Source: Plazaster borealis
Lineage: Eukaryota > Echinodermata > Asteroidea > Forcipulatida > Labidiasteridae
Assembly: GCA_021014325.1 (NCBI GenBank)
Contig: CM037473.1
Coordinates: 26,154,822-26,218,821 of the forward strand
Length of the DNA stretch: 64,000 nt
Reading direction: 5' to 3'
Of the stretch, positions 24,701 through 39,700 are shown one piece after another. A program made the translations under genes and the position numbers. The notes beneath the pieces were generated by a model that saw nothing but the letters and a program-made list of their open reading frames with translations, made no database searches and was not told the DNA's origin. The first letter of the stretch is position 1. Every line of letters begins with the position of its first letter.

Positions 24701-27700
24701 ACATAGCTGGAGCTGTTCAAGACCGGTTGGTTAAAGCGCATTTGGCGTTCATAGCCATTCGCGTGTTGGCATGCAAGCTTGCGCGCATCGTGCACTAATA
24801 ACGTGTAACGCAATCAATACATACAGTACTCAGTGTTAAATCTTTTAGTTCACATGACGGTTAGCTGCGATGCATCCCAGTCGTCCTATATTTATCAATA
24901 TAGGACTCCTATAATAAATTTTGGAGTGTCGGAACAGTGTACATGGCAAAATACAGTATGACACGTGATGCGTGTTCCACCAACCAAATCTATGAGTGCG
25001 TTCTATAATAATAAATAACGTTTCTGTTGTAGACAGCGGAGAAGTTATTAGCCCACCTCGAGAGATGTTCCAGCCCGTCAGTAAGTCGAGACAGACTGGT
25101 AAATATTGCTCAGGAGTATGTGACATGCCAACTGCAGCAGGCCAAGCAGCTGGTGCTGCTGCTGTTACACTCCTGCGGGTACCAGGATGCTCGTACCATT
25201 CCACGTAGCAACGTCACCCTGTAAGTAAAAATGCACTTCCATGACCTCTTATTTTTATGGTAGGGCTCGATGTTTACTCTGGACCGCACGCAGGCCCGAG
25301 GCCAGTGGTTTTAATGTCGGGCCAGTAAACTTATGACCGGACAAGTACTGTGGTCTTATGGTTTTCAATTGAATAACAACACCTCACTGTGTAATATCTT
25401 GAATAGAAACAAATTATGCACAAATGTTGACTTTGAGTCTGATAAATACCATTAAATTCGGTTGATTAGAGGCACTGTACACGTTTGGTAATTACTCAAA
25501 ATATATAGTAGCATAAAAATTTACTTGGTAACGAGCAACGGAGAGCTATTGATAGTATAAAACATTGTGAGAAATGACTCCCTCTGAAGTAAAGTAGTTT
25601 TTGAGAAAGAAAGAGGTAATTTCTCACTAAAATAATAAAAGACTTCTTGCAAGAAGCCTTTTATCCCTATCTGAAAGCACATAAATTTGTACAACAAGGG
25701 TGTTTTTTCTTTCATCATTTTCTTGCAACTTCAACTCCATGACCAATTGAGCCCAAATTTTCACAGGCTTGTTATTTTATGCATATGTTGGGATACACCA
25801 AGTGAGAATACTGGGCTTTGACAATTACCAAACGTGTTCAGTGCCTTTAATGATGTGTACTTAATACCCATAGAGAAAGATGGGATAAATCTTCTTTTAC
25901 ATTCTCTTTCTTAGTGCTTAATTGTTAAAATAAAAACATGTATGTTAAATTGTGTCAAGACTCAGGAAATGTTGTCTCATTTTGATTCTGGAGTCTTGTA
26001 CAAAAATGTTTGGTCCGGCAAACCTTTTGAGCTACAAGCCCTGCAGTCTTGTGGATTTTTTCACCAAATTCGAGCCCTGTTTGATATAAATTTGAGGAGG
26101 GGGGAAGATGATGTCCACCAGCAGTAGTTGTGTTGTGTTGGTGTGAATAGAAATACCACCCTAGACTGTTCAAGTCATGCATAAATATTTGCTGTTTGGG
26201 TTTTAGCTTGTCACCTTTTTGTTTCTTCAAATACTGTTGTCTTGCCACAGTTTCTGGCTACAAAAACCTTACAGATTTGTACAATAATTTAAACCTTAGT
26301 ATACAATAAAAATAGTTGATGAATTTAACATCGAAAAAGTACAATTTGACCTGAACTTTAGGTGTATTGTTTTGTGCCAACCAATTTAAGAATTTCGCCC
26401 AATTGATCTGCTTCATATTATTGAGCCAATCCAATAGTTATTTGAAGTTGGGGTTGATTTCAAGTTGCGATGCAAATATTGCCTCAACAGCACTTATATT
26501 TTACAGCGATTGTATAATAGAGCTTTATTTGACGAGAACGTATATTTTTCTTTTAGGAAAAAGCCATCTTCAAAGGCTTATCAACTCTTCAGATTGATTG
26601 AAAGATTCTTCATGGCCGTACAGTCTGTTTGCTTCCCGGTTCCTCCTGGTAAAATATCAACTCTTCGTATTATTTTCAATAATCTTAATTTAACCAATGG
26701 ACCCACAAAAGTGAGCACTGTTTTGAGGTGAAACAAATATCCAAACCATATTACTTCGAAGAGAATCCTTAATCAAAGTAGTTTATACTTTCAACCGCTA
26801 CAGTGCTTCTCACCAAGTAAGTATTCTGGACACTAATTTTGGAAGTATTTACCAATCTATGACCCTACCTTTAACGAAACCAAGGAACCCTCAAAAACTA
26901 ACACTGTAACCCGTAGCCCTGAAGATACCTGTGTAGAGAAAACGATTCATAAATACCCAAGAGAATTTAACCAGTTGACGCCAGATGTCATGTTAACACG
27001 CCAATATTTTCCCTGCAGATTTCGGGTGACTCAGTTGTTTGAATCTGCATTTTGCAGCAAATCACTTCATGTATTTCAATACAATACAATAAAACTTTTT
27101 TGTCCCTGCATAAGAAATTTCTTCGGCCTTTTACATAAAACACTTGGCTTTGTTAAGTAATGGTTTCTTTGTGCCAGTGGCACTGACACAGAAAAATTAT
27201 TCTAGCAATTCCACAAAAAATAATCCTATCAGTCTAGAAGGGAAAAAAATGAAAAATCCACAGCGATAAATGGGTAAGCAATCCCATCCCATAAGGGGAA
27301 ACTTATTTCCTTGTGGTTTATTACTTGATAAATTTTTATGGGCAGTTGGGTTGGTGTAGTGGTTTCTTTCCTCGCCTTCCACCTCTAGGATCCCGGTTCG
27401 AATCACACCGGGGCACTGTGTGGATTGGGTTTTCAGTCCCTACCTGATTGCGTGGGTTTTCCATGGAGTATTTCTCTGGGGTTTTCCTCCCACATCTAAA
27501 ACTGAAATTTATTTATTTGTTTTCTCTCCTTTGGGTTCTTGGGTAGTATAGTGAAGTTCATTTTCTGAGAGTCCTTCGCTTCACAACCAGAATTAATCAA
27601 TGAAATGAAATTAAAAAATTCCATAACTTTTTCCTTCAGGTTTCCAGACGTATTTCACAATACAAGGATTACGCTGTCTAGATCCCGGTATGTTCCTGCA

Positions 27701-30700
27701 GTATGTAGACTATGGTGTATTAAGCCTGACTGAGGAATTCGTTTCACGTCTGATGCACGAAGTATCAGATGAGGATCAAGACATGGTCAATATGAAGATT
27801 GAAATCATCTCAAGATTACCTAAGGTGGGTTTTGAATATGGGAATAAAACCCAGGCAGGCGTGTGATTTCTCAGGTTTTTTCCTGATTTCAGGATTTTCT
27901 CAAAATATCCTTGAGTCTTCAAACTGTCTTAAAGACACTGGACAGATTTGGTAATTACTCAAAATATATATTAGCATAAAAACTGACTTGGAAACGACCA
28001 ACGAAGAGCTGTTGATAGTATGAAATATTGTGAGAAACGACTCCCTCTGAAGTAACGTAGTTTTTAAGAAAGAGGTAATTTCTCACTAAAATATTTGAAT
28101 CTGCTCTGGCATCAGAAAGCACACAAATTTGTGCAACAAGAGGGTTTTTCTTTCATTATTTTCTTGCAACTTCAATGACCAATTGAGCCCAAATTTTCAC
28201 AAGTTTGTTATTTTATGCATATGTTGGGATACACCAACCAAGTGAGGATACTGGTCTTTGACAATTACCAAATAGGTCCATTCCCTTTAAAAGAACTAAA
28301 GCAGTCACCAAAGGGAGAGAGAAATAATCCACATTGTGTCCAAACCTGTAGATTTGTATTTCTGGTGATGCACAGAGTCCTATAAGGTATTATACAGGAT
28401 TGGCAAGGATAAAAAAAATCATTGTTTAATATGAGTCTGAAAGCTTACTGATTATGAAGTTCATACTATAACCATTTTTTTCTGTGTAATACTTCCCTCT
28501 GAAATGAAGTCATATTTGAGAAAACTGGATCTGAAAACCTTTTTAAAAAAAATGCAACAGTTGATTTCGGTTGTTACAACCTAAATTAAGGACAATGTGT
28601 TTACATGCTGAAAATTGTGCATGGTTTTTCACTATTTTCTTCTGACTCACACAACAGATTAATCCAAAATTTTCACAGGTTTGTTATTTCATACATGTAT
28701 ATGGTTGATCACACAAAACACAAACACTGTCTGCGACTATTTTGTCAGCTCTACTAATCCTGTACCTTTAAAGGTACTGGACTCGTCTAGTAATTGTCAA
28801 AGACCAGTATTCTCACTTGGTGTATCCCAACATAATGCATAAAATTACAAGCCTGTGAAAATTTGGGCTCAATTGGTCATTGAAGTTGCAAGAAAATGAT
28901 GAAAGAAAAAACACCCTTGTTGTACTTTGAATTTGTGTGCTTTCAGATGCCTGAAAAAAGCTTCAGGTCTGAAGTCTGTTTCAGATTCAAATATTTTAGT
29001 GAGAAATTACCTCTTTCTCAAAAACTATGTTACTGTGTACTTTTTCTTGAAAATATGTTTATCTGTTGTTCTGTCGCTGTTTTCAGGGCGGATTTATGCA
29101 AGCTTTGCAGCAATGGAATCATCCAATCAGCAAGCAGTACTTAGCTCAGCAGTACGTAGCAGACACGCTCAAGGAAGGTATGATCTTTTACATTTATTTC
29201 ATTTCATTTATTAATTCTGGTTGTGAAGCCAAGGATTCTCAGAAAAGAATCACTGTACTAGCGAAGAAACCTATGGAGAGAAGACAAAAAAAGAAAGTTT
29301 CATTTTTGGATGTGGGAGGAAAACCCTAGAGAATTATTCCAGGGAAAAGCCACGCAGTCAAGTAGGGACTGAAAACCCAATCCACATAGTGCCCACGGCG
29401 GGATTCGAACCGGAGTCTTAGAGGTGGAAGGTGAGGAAATATACCACTACGCCAACCCAAACACTGAAGTGTATATTAATACTGGCAAACCTCGCAAACC
29501 TCACAAACCTCCCAATTTTTGCGTGAGAGAGATTGGCTGTTGCCAGCTTGGTGTTTATATCCCCTTGTGGAGTTTGCCGAGTTCCCTTGACAGGAAGATC
29601 ATCTAAACAAACAAACAATCCAAATTGTATCTTTTCTTGTTACTTTATTGCTTGAATAAATGTCCAGATTAACAAAAGCAAGAAGCAAATTTAGTAAAAC
29701 TCTCAAGTTAGAAAGTAACAGTAATCAACAAGCTCACCATACAAGAATGTGTGCCATATTGCCTTTCCCAAATGCCATGGTTTGACCTACTTCCATTCAC
29801 TTAAAGAGGTCAAGTTAAAGGTCATCTCCGGATTTGAAATTTTCCAATGCAGTATGTTAACATAGTATCCCAATTTCTAAACACAAAACTAAATTTTCTG
29901 TTTCGTGTTATTTCTGTTGACAATTTTACAGACAAAATTTGATTTAAAGAAATTAACAATATTAGCAATATCTGGGTGATTTGTGATGATTATACAGAAA
30001 TGAATGGTCTCTAAAGGGTTAAAATTAGTCCAAGTAAACTCCTCTTGTAAATAAATTTGTGTAACAGGCATGATATTCTTCCTACTTAAGTCTGTTTTCC
30101 AATTTTTTGGCCCTCAGAAAAATTGTGATTAAATAGCCTGGAAAGTCTATTAAAGCCTATACCATTATGTAAGTCAGCCCTTGGACTCAATAAAATGGTC
30201 CTACTTTTTTCCAAGGGCAAAGTATCATGGCTGTTGTAATAACTGTGTCAATTCTTTGATCAATATTATTCTTGAAAAAGATGTATGAAAAGCAATGATA
30301 TTGGCCCCAGTGCTAGTCACTATCAATCGATCTAAACGCGGTGATGTGTTGTATAGATCAAATAAGTATATTTTGAGTTAAAAAACTCAATTCTGGCCGA
30401 AATATTAATATCTGTATTGAATAACTGTATGCTGTCTTCCATATGGAAAATATATTGATTTTTTTCTGACACTGCCGTCGCAATTCTAAGCTGCTTTAAA
30501 AAAACAACGTGGGTGGCTTTGGAAAGACCTTGTCTGTATTTGTAGAACAACAAGACATTTTTTATTTCAAAAACGGTTACCACATAAGTTTAATATTCTC
30601 GTTTTAAAGGCACTGGACATGTTTGGTAATTACTCAAAATATATATTAGCATAAAAAGCAACAGAGAGCTGTTGATAGTATAAAACATTGTGAGAAACGA

Positions 30701-33700
30701 CTCCCTCTGAGGTAATGTAGTTTTTGAGAAAGGTAATTTTTCACTAAAATATTTGAATCTGAAAAAGACTTCAGGCCTAAAGCCTTTTTCAGGCATCTGA
30801 AGGCACACAAATTTGTGCAACAAGGGTGTTTTTGTTTCATTATTTTCTTGCAACTTCGATGACCAATTGAGCCCAAATTTTCACAGGTTTGTTATTTTAT
30901 GCATATGTTGGGATACACCAAGTGAGAATACTGGTCTTTGACAATTACCAAACGTGTCCAGTGCCTTTAAAAACACTAATTGTTTTGTGGGGGAGGGAGG
31001 TTGGGCTTTTTATTTTTTCATCAGTTCCATAAATTTCTGTCATTGAGGATTATTTTTACTGCTCTCTCTGCTGTTGAAGGATATGCATCATTGTATGTAT
31101 TTTTCTAACTGGGCCAAGTTAATAGAGCTTCTTAAACCACAAAAATTGCGTAACAAATTTTTGCTGAGCGCAATTCAGAAGGAAACCAGTCAAATATTGT
31201 AGATATTGATTTATTATCATGAAAGTGGGGACAAATTGTCTCTAACCAGGTGTGCAAAATGCCATTTGATTTAATACTCTTTCATAGCAAAATTTTGAAG
31301 TTTGACGACATCAAACATCAAAGACAAATGGGTCTGTACATTCCAAAGAGGAATTTTTGTGCCAGTCAAAATGTCACATTCAACATGTTCAATGCCGTTT
31401 TTAACAATAATTTCATTAAAATTCAGGAATGAACTAAAAATTATCTTCACAAAACGTACAGACGTGATATTTGAAACGTGACGTCATCAAACATTTTGGG
31501 ATTATGACCAAAATTGCATTTGAAGGGTATCAAACAAACACAGTGGCATTTTAAACCATTTTATTGTAAGGTTAGAGATTTTTAAATTTGTTTTCATGTT
31601 CATAAGGACTCTATCTATTGGAAAATGAGTGGATCACAAAACTTTTTTTATATAGGTTTTCCCTGTCGTTTTTGGCAAATAAGCGGACAATTTAAATGCT
31701 GTGGTGTTCTATTTCACGCGAAATTGAAATCTTATCAGAACAGCCATTAAATTTTTGTTATTGAGTTTGCAACTTTTGCGCCATGTAATTTGGGTTTTTA
31801 ACAGTCCACTCAAACAGCATTCAAATTTGCAGCAGTTTTTCGCATAAATCTCTAGTTGCGCATGCTCTGCTAAATTTAATGCCAATTTTGCATGACTATA
31901 AAGATCGCCTTTTTAAGTTTATTTATATGATCACTATATAAATTGGCATGCCTTTAAAGAGAAATTGTATGACAGTTTCAACTGAACAGGCAAAATTACT
32001 TTAATACCAATGCATTGTAAAGTTCATACTAGTACCAATCCTCAGTAGAAATAGTTCCATCTGAACTGTCAAAGTTGGAAAAAAATGCAGTTGAAATTTG
32101 ACTTTGTTGTTTTCTTAACTGCAAAGGATCTGCTCTTAGGTCAGTAAGAGGTCCGGTTTTTTGTTTTTTTAATTTAGTTCGGAATCTATAGGACTTTTCC
32201 CAGGATCAATATCCGATCCATGTCGAAGACTACATGGTTCAACTCCGTGTCGACTCGGTAAAATTTCAAATTCACTCTTCTTTCACACTAGCTCTGCGTT
32301 AAATCAGCTAGTGGGTTACACATGTAGCTTTCGATCTGTGTATTGTGGGATCAATTCACACTGCCAAGGTCCTACACAGATCCAAGCAGAAAATTCCCAT
32401 ACTACAGTGTGCGGATGGCGCCACGCACACTCAACACGGATCGAAAATGAACCCAGAGGGGTTCACACTACGGCTTTCGACACGTGTTGGAATTTTTGAG
32501 CTCTTAACCGTGACCTCCCGAGCAGGGTTGGTTTCGACACGGATCGAGCGCTCTACAGGGATCAACACCATGTTGAAATGTCAGGTTTCTCCGCATATAC
32601 AAGCTAGCATATCAGGCCGATAGTAAAATACTAATTAAATTTTTAAAAATCCCATAAAATACATCAAGAGAAAACCATATAGAATGCTCCAGATAGCCAG
32701 TAGGGCTTTTAAAACCAAGATAAACACCAAGTAGAAAACATTCTGAAGACCTTATTTCAATTGGAATCTGACTTTTTTATTCTTCTTAAAGATCAACTTG
32801 AACGAAATGTGTTTTTTCCCACCATTGGTGGTGCCTTGCATGGTTCCTAGCATAGACCCATAAAAATGAAAAGTGAAAACAAGACGGCAGTATCAGTGCC
32901 TCAGAAAACTAGCGTAAAACCAGTCTGTGTTGTGACGTATAATAGGTCACAACACGGACTCAATGAATGTTGTTTATATTCCTTTGCTATGCATTTTCCA
33001 TTGTCTTGTATGGTTCGAGTCTGTAGTGTGACTCCACAGTGCTGTTTTGATTCCTAGGCGCTTAGGAGCTTTTCGTGAATCTCTGAATTTTTTACACTGA
33101 TCAAAATGTGGGTTTGTTTTACTCAGCGCCTTGAGGCGGAACCGATCTGCAACTGTTTGCACTTTATAAATCTCTCTTTATTATTATTATGAAACCATTT
33201 TCACTGAGTTTTACTCAAGTATAAGTAATCATTAAACATTCATTTACCTATATATAATAAAAGAACAATAAAGTTCATTTCTTTCAAGTTGATCTTCAAG
33301 GCCAATCCAGCAGGAAGAGATCCCATAAATCCCGGCTTTCTAGATTATATGTAATATTAGATAATAATAACTAGTTTTTATTTAGCGCTTTATCTACAGG
33401 CTTCTTAAAGTGCTTGCTATTATTTTTAAGACAAGTAGAACAAGAGTGCTGAGCATACTAGTCATTGCATGGATTAAAATCTTGTTTAAAATGTAAACAC
33501 ATACTACAGTTTTAATTAGCCAAAAGTTCCCCTCCCCCTAAAAAGAAATGGTGCACCCCTTGTACCATATTTTTGTTGCTAGGTACAATTGTGTGTGTGT
33601 CTAGAAAGAATACAAATCTAAATTTTGATATTAGGCGCTGGTACATTTTAATGTGTTTTTAGATAGAAGTTTGCGTTTCTTTTTCAGGCAAACCACCCCC

Positions 33701-36700
33701 TCTTCCTTCCCAAGCACACAGAAAGTTGTTGATGTTCTGGAAATATTAAAGCTGTGTCTATATTTTGAAAAAGACTTCCTTTTTTTGTCATGCAGTGAAT
33801 CATAATTCATAATTTCATTGAGTTTCCTTCCCCCCCCCCACTTCCTGCCTACAGAAAGAGTTGTGCTCTGGAAATGTAACATACTTCTTCTTTTTTCACT
33901 GAAAGTTTTTTTGCCATGCAATGTGTTATTTTGACACTATTTCCTCCCCTTCCCCCCCCCCAGGCGTGATTAATTTTTTTACAAACACATTTAATGTTTT
34001 TTGTCTTGCAGTGAATCATAAAATATAATTATAATATAAATATAAAATATAAGTGCATTAAATTGATTAAATTATACAAATATTGACTGCTTTGAGTGCT
34101 ATGGTTAAAACTTAAATTCCCGAGGTGATCCTCGATGCGATCTATTTTCCCGAGGCAAAGCCTTGGGAAAAGACAAGGCTCCGGGGATCATCGAGGTAGT
34201 CGTAGTTTTTACCATAACAAGTAAAAGCAGTCAATATTTGTTCATAACACCCCAAGCATATATTGTGCATAGACGTCTAGCAAGAAGCTGCTGTTGCTAT
34301 GTGTATAGTACATTAGTCGCTATGGGTATAGCACATTGGTTGCTATGGGTATAGTACATTTCTGCTGCGTGTATAGCATGTGGGGTTCGTGTGGCTTTCT
34401 ATTAAAATAAGACATATCAAGTTACGTGCTCTAAACCAATCAAAAGGCAGAACCCTTGTAAGGGGTGTTATAAAACTCAACAGAACTATCTGTGTACTAC
34501 GTAGACATTCAACACAACTATAATCTATTTTACGACAGTTTTCGTACCTTCCTAAAATTTGAAATTGTCACTTCAGTTTTCGTACTGCATATCACTTCAT
34601 GTCTGTACCTATGTTCAAATTCTACTTTAAAAATAAAGAATCTTGTTGTAGAAGGTCAAACAAGATTTTCATGTCCCATACACATACATAATGCAATGTG
34701 ATCTCACAAGTTTGCGACAAGTTTTGGGTGGCATGGCTGGCTAATGCGTAAATTGCTCGTTAATCATCAATGTGGCCCTGGTTTGATTCCAAGCTAAGGC
34801 CATATATGAGTAGAGTTGTGCATTGGTTCTCTCCTATGCCACAAGGGTTTTTCTCCGGGCCCTCTGTTTTTCCTCCCGGAAAAAACAAACACTTTCGATC
34901 TCTTCGATCTCTGGCTGTGCTCCGATGTCATATAGGCTATGGGTCAATGTTTCTTGCTGCCAAAGGCGCCTTTACATGCCGTTGTCATGGTTGTAGCCAT
35001 GTCCTCGCAATTCAGCTTCTCAGCTAAAAGTAAGGATGATTATTGATTAGCCTCCAAAATTGTTATCATTATTATTTAAGTTGAAATGTACTCGGTTTTC
35101 GTGATCATTTTTACTTGAATCTCCTTGCAATCATATTCAAATGAAGTATTTAAGGGGTTTTTTCAATACAATAATCAAACAGGCTGCAAAATCATGACTA
35201 GTTCTTCTCCTTCATGAAGCTTCAAAAATGCCACCGTGATTTTCCAAGTTTTGAGGAGACGTACTGCGGGTAATCACTTTTGGAGATTTAGCCAGCTTCC
35301 TCACCTACTACCTGATGTTTTGTGGTCTTCAACCAAGGTGTTGGAATCTTAGTAATAAAAAGTGTGGTTGGAATCAATGTGACGTGAGGTTCCTCAGTCG
35401 TGGTTGTTTGAGGCGCAGTGGTGGGAGGTTTAGATGTCATACCAAGCGTGGTTTGAATCATTGATGTTAGAGGCGTATCCGTATCAGCGTCAAAGTACCA
35501 GGTAGTGGGGTGTGTGATAAACTCATCACGATACTGAGCCCTGGTAGCGTTGTTTAACTCACACTGATGATTGTCAATGTTGTAATTGACTGAGTGGCAC
35601 TGAGGCTCGGCATGGCAGTAACTCACACAGAGTACATGAGATCTAGTATTAACCTGCCGATATGAAGATTTTAACTTTTTGTTTTCTGCTGATAGAAACT
35701 CTCTCATCTTGATGTGACGATTACAAAAAGTTGGCGCTTTCACTAAAGTAAAAGCAATCAATGCTAGGAGTACTGAGTAGTAGAAATATACTTGTGGTTG
35801 TGCCATCTTGGCTTAGCTGAATTTTAACGCAATGCACTGACAACTCGATCAAGGCTGTTTAATGGTGAAGCGCTGGTGAATTTGCCACAAGGCTCCACGT
35901 CTCTCATGTATGTGGAGTCAACATTTAAACAGCATCGTCAAATAGCAGCTTATTGTTTTGTACACTCTTTGAATCCATGTGCCAGCTTACCTTGTAGCGG
36001 TGCCAGGAACACAGTGATATACACCGGAGGAAACATCTATCTCCGTCTGAAGATTGTTTAAAATCCTTTTTAAGCGAAGTGTCACTCATCATGCTTGAGT
36101 TGAGTCCGATGTAATAAAAGCCCCCATGACTGCTTCATTGGTAGTTATTGATTCCAACAGCGACGCAGATTCTGGAGTGGTGGGTAATTATGAACTTATT
36201 ACATACTGGAGGATGGGCGGCGTTATTTTCAGCTGGTTGTAGTTCTCTGTTCAATAGAAGATTGATTGAATTGTGTAAAATCTAGGTTAATGACATCCTA
36301 GTGATTTACACACAGTGCATGTTTTGTGGGTCAAATCAGTAAGATTGGCTTTTCTGCGTTTTCTGCATTTTTGTTACTGGTTTAAAGCATCCAATTGTTT
36401 TATCATACCCCCCTCAAAAAAAAGAAATTTGAACAGTAAAACTTTAAGCTTTGTAGGTTTGGAATGAATGAATGATAAATACAGCTATTTACTTAAACTG
36501 TGTTATATACATTGTTGGTTATTATATACTGCACACATAGATCCTTGTCATTTGATTGGTGGAACATGTGTCACATGTCATACTTTATTTTGCCGTTCAC
36601 TTAAAGAGGTCAAGTTAAAGGTCATCTCCGGATTTGAAATTTTCCAATGCAGTATGTTAACATAGTATCCCAATTTCTAAACACAAAACTAAATTTTCTG

Positions 36701-39700
36701 TTTCGTGTTATTTCTGTTAACATTTTTACGGACAAAATTTGATAAAAGAAATGAACAATATCAGCAATGTCTGGGCGTTTTGTGATGATTATACAGAAAT
36801 GAATGGTCTCTAAAGGGTTAAAATTAGTCCAAGTAAACTCCTCTTGTAAATAAATTTGTGTAACAGGCATGATATTCTTCCTACTTAAGTCTGTTTTCCA
36901 ATTTTTGGCCCTCAGAAAAATTGTGATTAAATAGCCTGGAAAGTCTATTAAAGCCTATACCATTATATACATGTAAGTCAGCCCTTGTACTCAATAAAAT
37001 GAGCCTACTTTTTTTCCAAGGGCAAAGTATCATGGCTGTTGTCAGGCGCGGATCCAGGGGGGGGGGGGTGTGGGGGGGCGCACGCCCCCCCCCCATTTTC
37101 ATATAAAAAAAAAAAAATGAGGGAGAAAAGAAAAAAAGAGGGAGAGAGAGAGAAGGGGGGAGAAATGGGGAAGGGAAGATTTTGCTGCTTGGTATATTTT
37201 CACGCCCCCCCGTTTGGAAAATCCTGGATCCGCCCCTGGTTGTAATAACTGTATCATTCAATATCAATATTATTCTTGAAAAAGATGTATGATAAGCAAT
37301 GATATTGGCCCCAATGCTAGTCACTATCAATCGATCTAAACGCGGTGATGTGTTGTATAGATCAAATAAGTATATTTTGAGTTAAAAAACCCAGCGCTTT
37401 ATAAATGCAAATTATTATTATTATTATTATTAATTCTGGCCGAAATATTAATATCTGTATTGAATAACTGTATGCTGTCTTCCATATGGAAAATATATTG
37501 ATTTTTTTCTGACACTGCCGTCGCAATTCTAAGCTGCTTTAAAAAAACAACGTGGGTGGCTTTGGAAAGACCTTGTCTGTATTTGTAGAACAACAAGACA
37601 TTTTTTATTTCAAAAACGGTTACCACATAAGTTTAATATTCTCGTTTTAAAGGCACTGGACACGTTTGGTAATTACTCAAAATATATATTAGCATAAAAA
37701 GCAACAGAGAGCTGTTGATAGTATAAAACATTGTGAGAAACGACTCCCTCTGAAGTAATGTAGTTTTTGAGAAAGGTAATTTCTCACTAAAATATTTGAA
37801 TCTGAAAAAGACTTCAGGCCTAAAGCCTTTTTCAGGCATCTGAAGGCACACAAATTTGTGCAACAAGGGTGTTTTTGTTTCATTATTTTCTTGCAACTTC
37901 GATGACCAATTGAGCCCAAATTTTCACAGGTTTGTTATTTTATGCATATGTTGGGATACACCAAGTGAGAATACTGGTCTTTGACAATTACCAAACGTGT
38001 CCAGTGCCTTTAAAAACACTAATTGTTTTGTGGGGGAGGGAGGTTGGGCTTTTTATTTTTTCATCAGTTCCATAAATTTCTGTCATTGAGGATTATTTTT
38101 ACTGCTCTCTCTGCTGTTGAAGGATATGCATCATTGTATGTATTTTTCTAACTGGGCCAAGTTAATAGAGCTTCTTAAACCACAAAAATTGCGTAACAAA
38201 TTTTTGCTGAGCGCAATTCAGAAGGAAACCAGTCAAATATTGTAGATATTGATTTATTATCATGAAAGTGGGGACAAATTGTCTCTAACCAGGTGTGCAA
38301 AAGGCCATTTGATTTAATACTCTTTCATAGCAAAATTTTGAAGTTTGACGACATCAAACATCAAAGACAAATGGGTCTGTACATTCCAAAGAGGAATTTT
38401 TGTGCCAGTCAAAATGTCACATTCAACATGTTCAATGCCGTTTTTAACAATAATTTCATTAAAATTCAGGAATGAACTAAAAATTATCTTCACAAAACGT
38501 ACAGACGTGATATTTGAAACGTGACGTCATCAAACATTTTGGGATTATGACCAAAATTGCATTTGAAGGGTATCAAACAAACACAGTGGCATTTTAAACC
38601 ATTTTATTGTAAGGTTAGAGATTTTTAAATTTGTTTTCATGTTCATAAGGACTCTATCTATTGGAAAATGAGTGGATCACAAAACTTTTTTTATATAGGT
38701 TTTCCCTGTCGATTTTGGCAAATAAGCGGACAATTTAAATGCTGTGGTGTTCTATTTCACGCGAAATTGAAATCTTATCAGAACAGCCATTAAATTTTTG
38801 TTATTGAGTTTGCAACTTTTGCGCCATGTAATTTGGGTTTTTAACAGTCCACTCAAACAGCATTCAAATTTGCAGCAGTTTTTCGCATAAATCTCTAGTT
38901 GCGCATGCTCTGCTAAATTTAATGCCAATTTTGCATGACTATAAAGATCGCCTTTTTAAGTTTATTTATATGATCACTATATAAATTGGCATGCCTTTAA
39001 AGAGAAATTGTATGACAGTTTCAACTGAACAGGCAAAATTACTTTAATACCAATGCATTGTAAAGTTCATACTAGTACCAATCCTCAGTAGAAATAGTTC
39101 CATCTGAACTGTCAAAGTTGGAAAAATGCAGTTGAAATTTGACTTTGTTGTTTTCTTAACTGCAAAGGATCTGCTCTTAGGTCAGTAAGAGGTCCGGTTT
39201 TTGTTTTTAATTTAGTTCGGAATCTATAGGACTTTTCCCAGGATCAATATCCGATCCATGTCGAAGACTACATGGTTCAACTCCGTGTCGACTCGGTAAA
39301 ATTTCAAATTCACTCTTCTTTCACACTAGCTCTGCGTTAAATCAGCTAGTGGGTTACACATGTAGCTTTCGATCTGTGTATTGTGGGATCAATTCACACT
39401 GCCAAGGTCCTACACAGATCCAAGCAGAAAATTCCCATACTACAGTGTGCGGATGGCGCCACGCACACTCAACACGGATCGAAAATGAACCCAGAGGGGT
39501 TCACACTACGGCTTTCGACACGTGTTGGAATTTTCGAGCTCTTAACCGTGACCTCCCGAGCAGGGTTGGTTTCGACACGGATCAAGCGCTCTACAGGGAT
39601 CAACACCGTGTTGAAATGTCAGGTTTCTCCGCATAAACAAGCTAGCATATCAGGCCGATAGTAAAATACTAATTAAATTTTTAAAAATCCCATAAAATAC

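Larger units (their letters stand above)
29796..36593. repeat. Tandem duplication, unit A (about 6.8 kb)
   Basis: It begins TTCACTTAAAGAGGTCAAGT and ends ATACTTTATTTTGCC. It is followed almost directly by unit B, which starts with the same TTCACTTAAAGAGG. By eye the two units are nearly identical apart from listed indels. Unit A alone carries about 725 bp at 34240-34965, which includes a different tRNA-derived SINE (34720-34975). It contains a nested PAN-like ORF (35288-35806) and MITEs (30604-30970, 34081-34237). Confidence 0.85.

Noticed and set aside
31250..31432. 60-codon frame conserved in both duplicated units (31250 and 38293)
   Set aside because: Conserved because the DNA is recently duplicated; no signal, domain or start context to separate it from chance.
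32311..32623. Overlapping frames of 62 and 92 codons repeated at 39349-39661
   Set aside because: Both overlapping frames are shared only because the DNA is duplicated. No start context, domain or splice pattern, and composition looks like non-coding repeat (GATCNAA and CACACT motifs).
37039..37245. Frames rich in Gly and Lys/Glu within unit B
   Set aside because: They are the G-rich and purine-rich interior of the private MITE.
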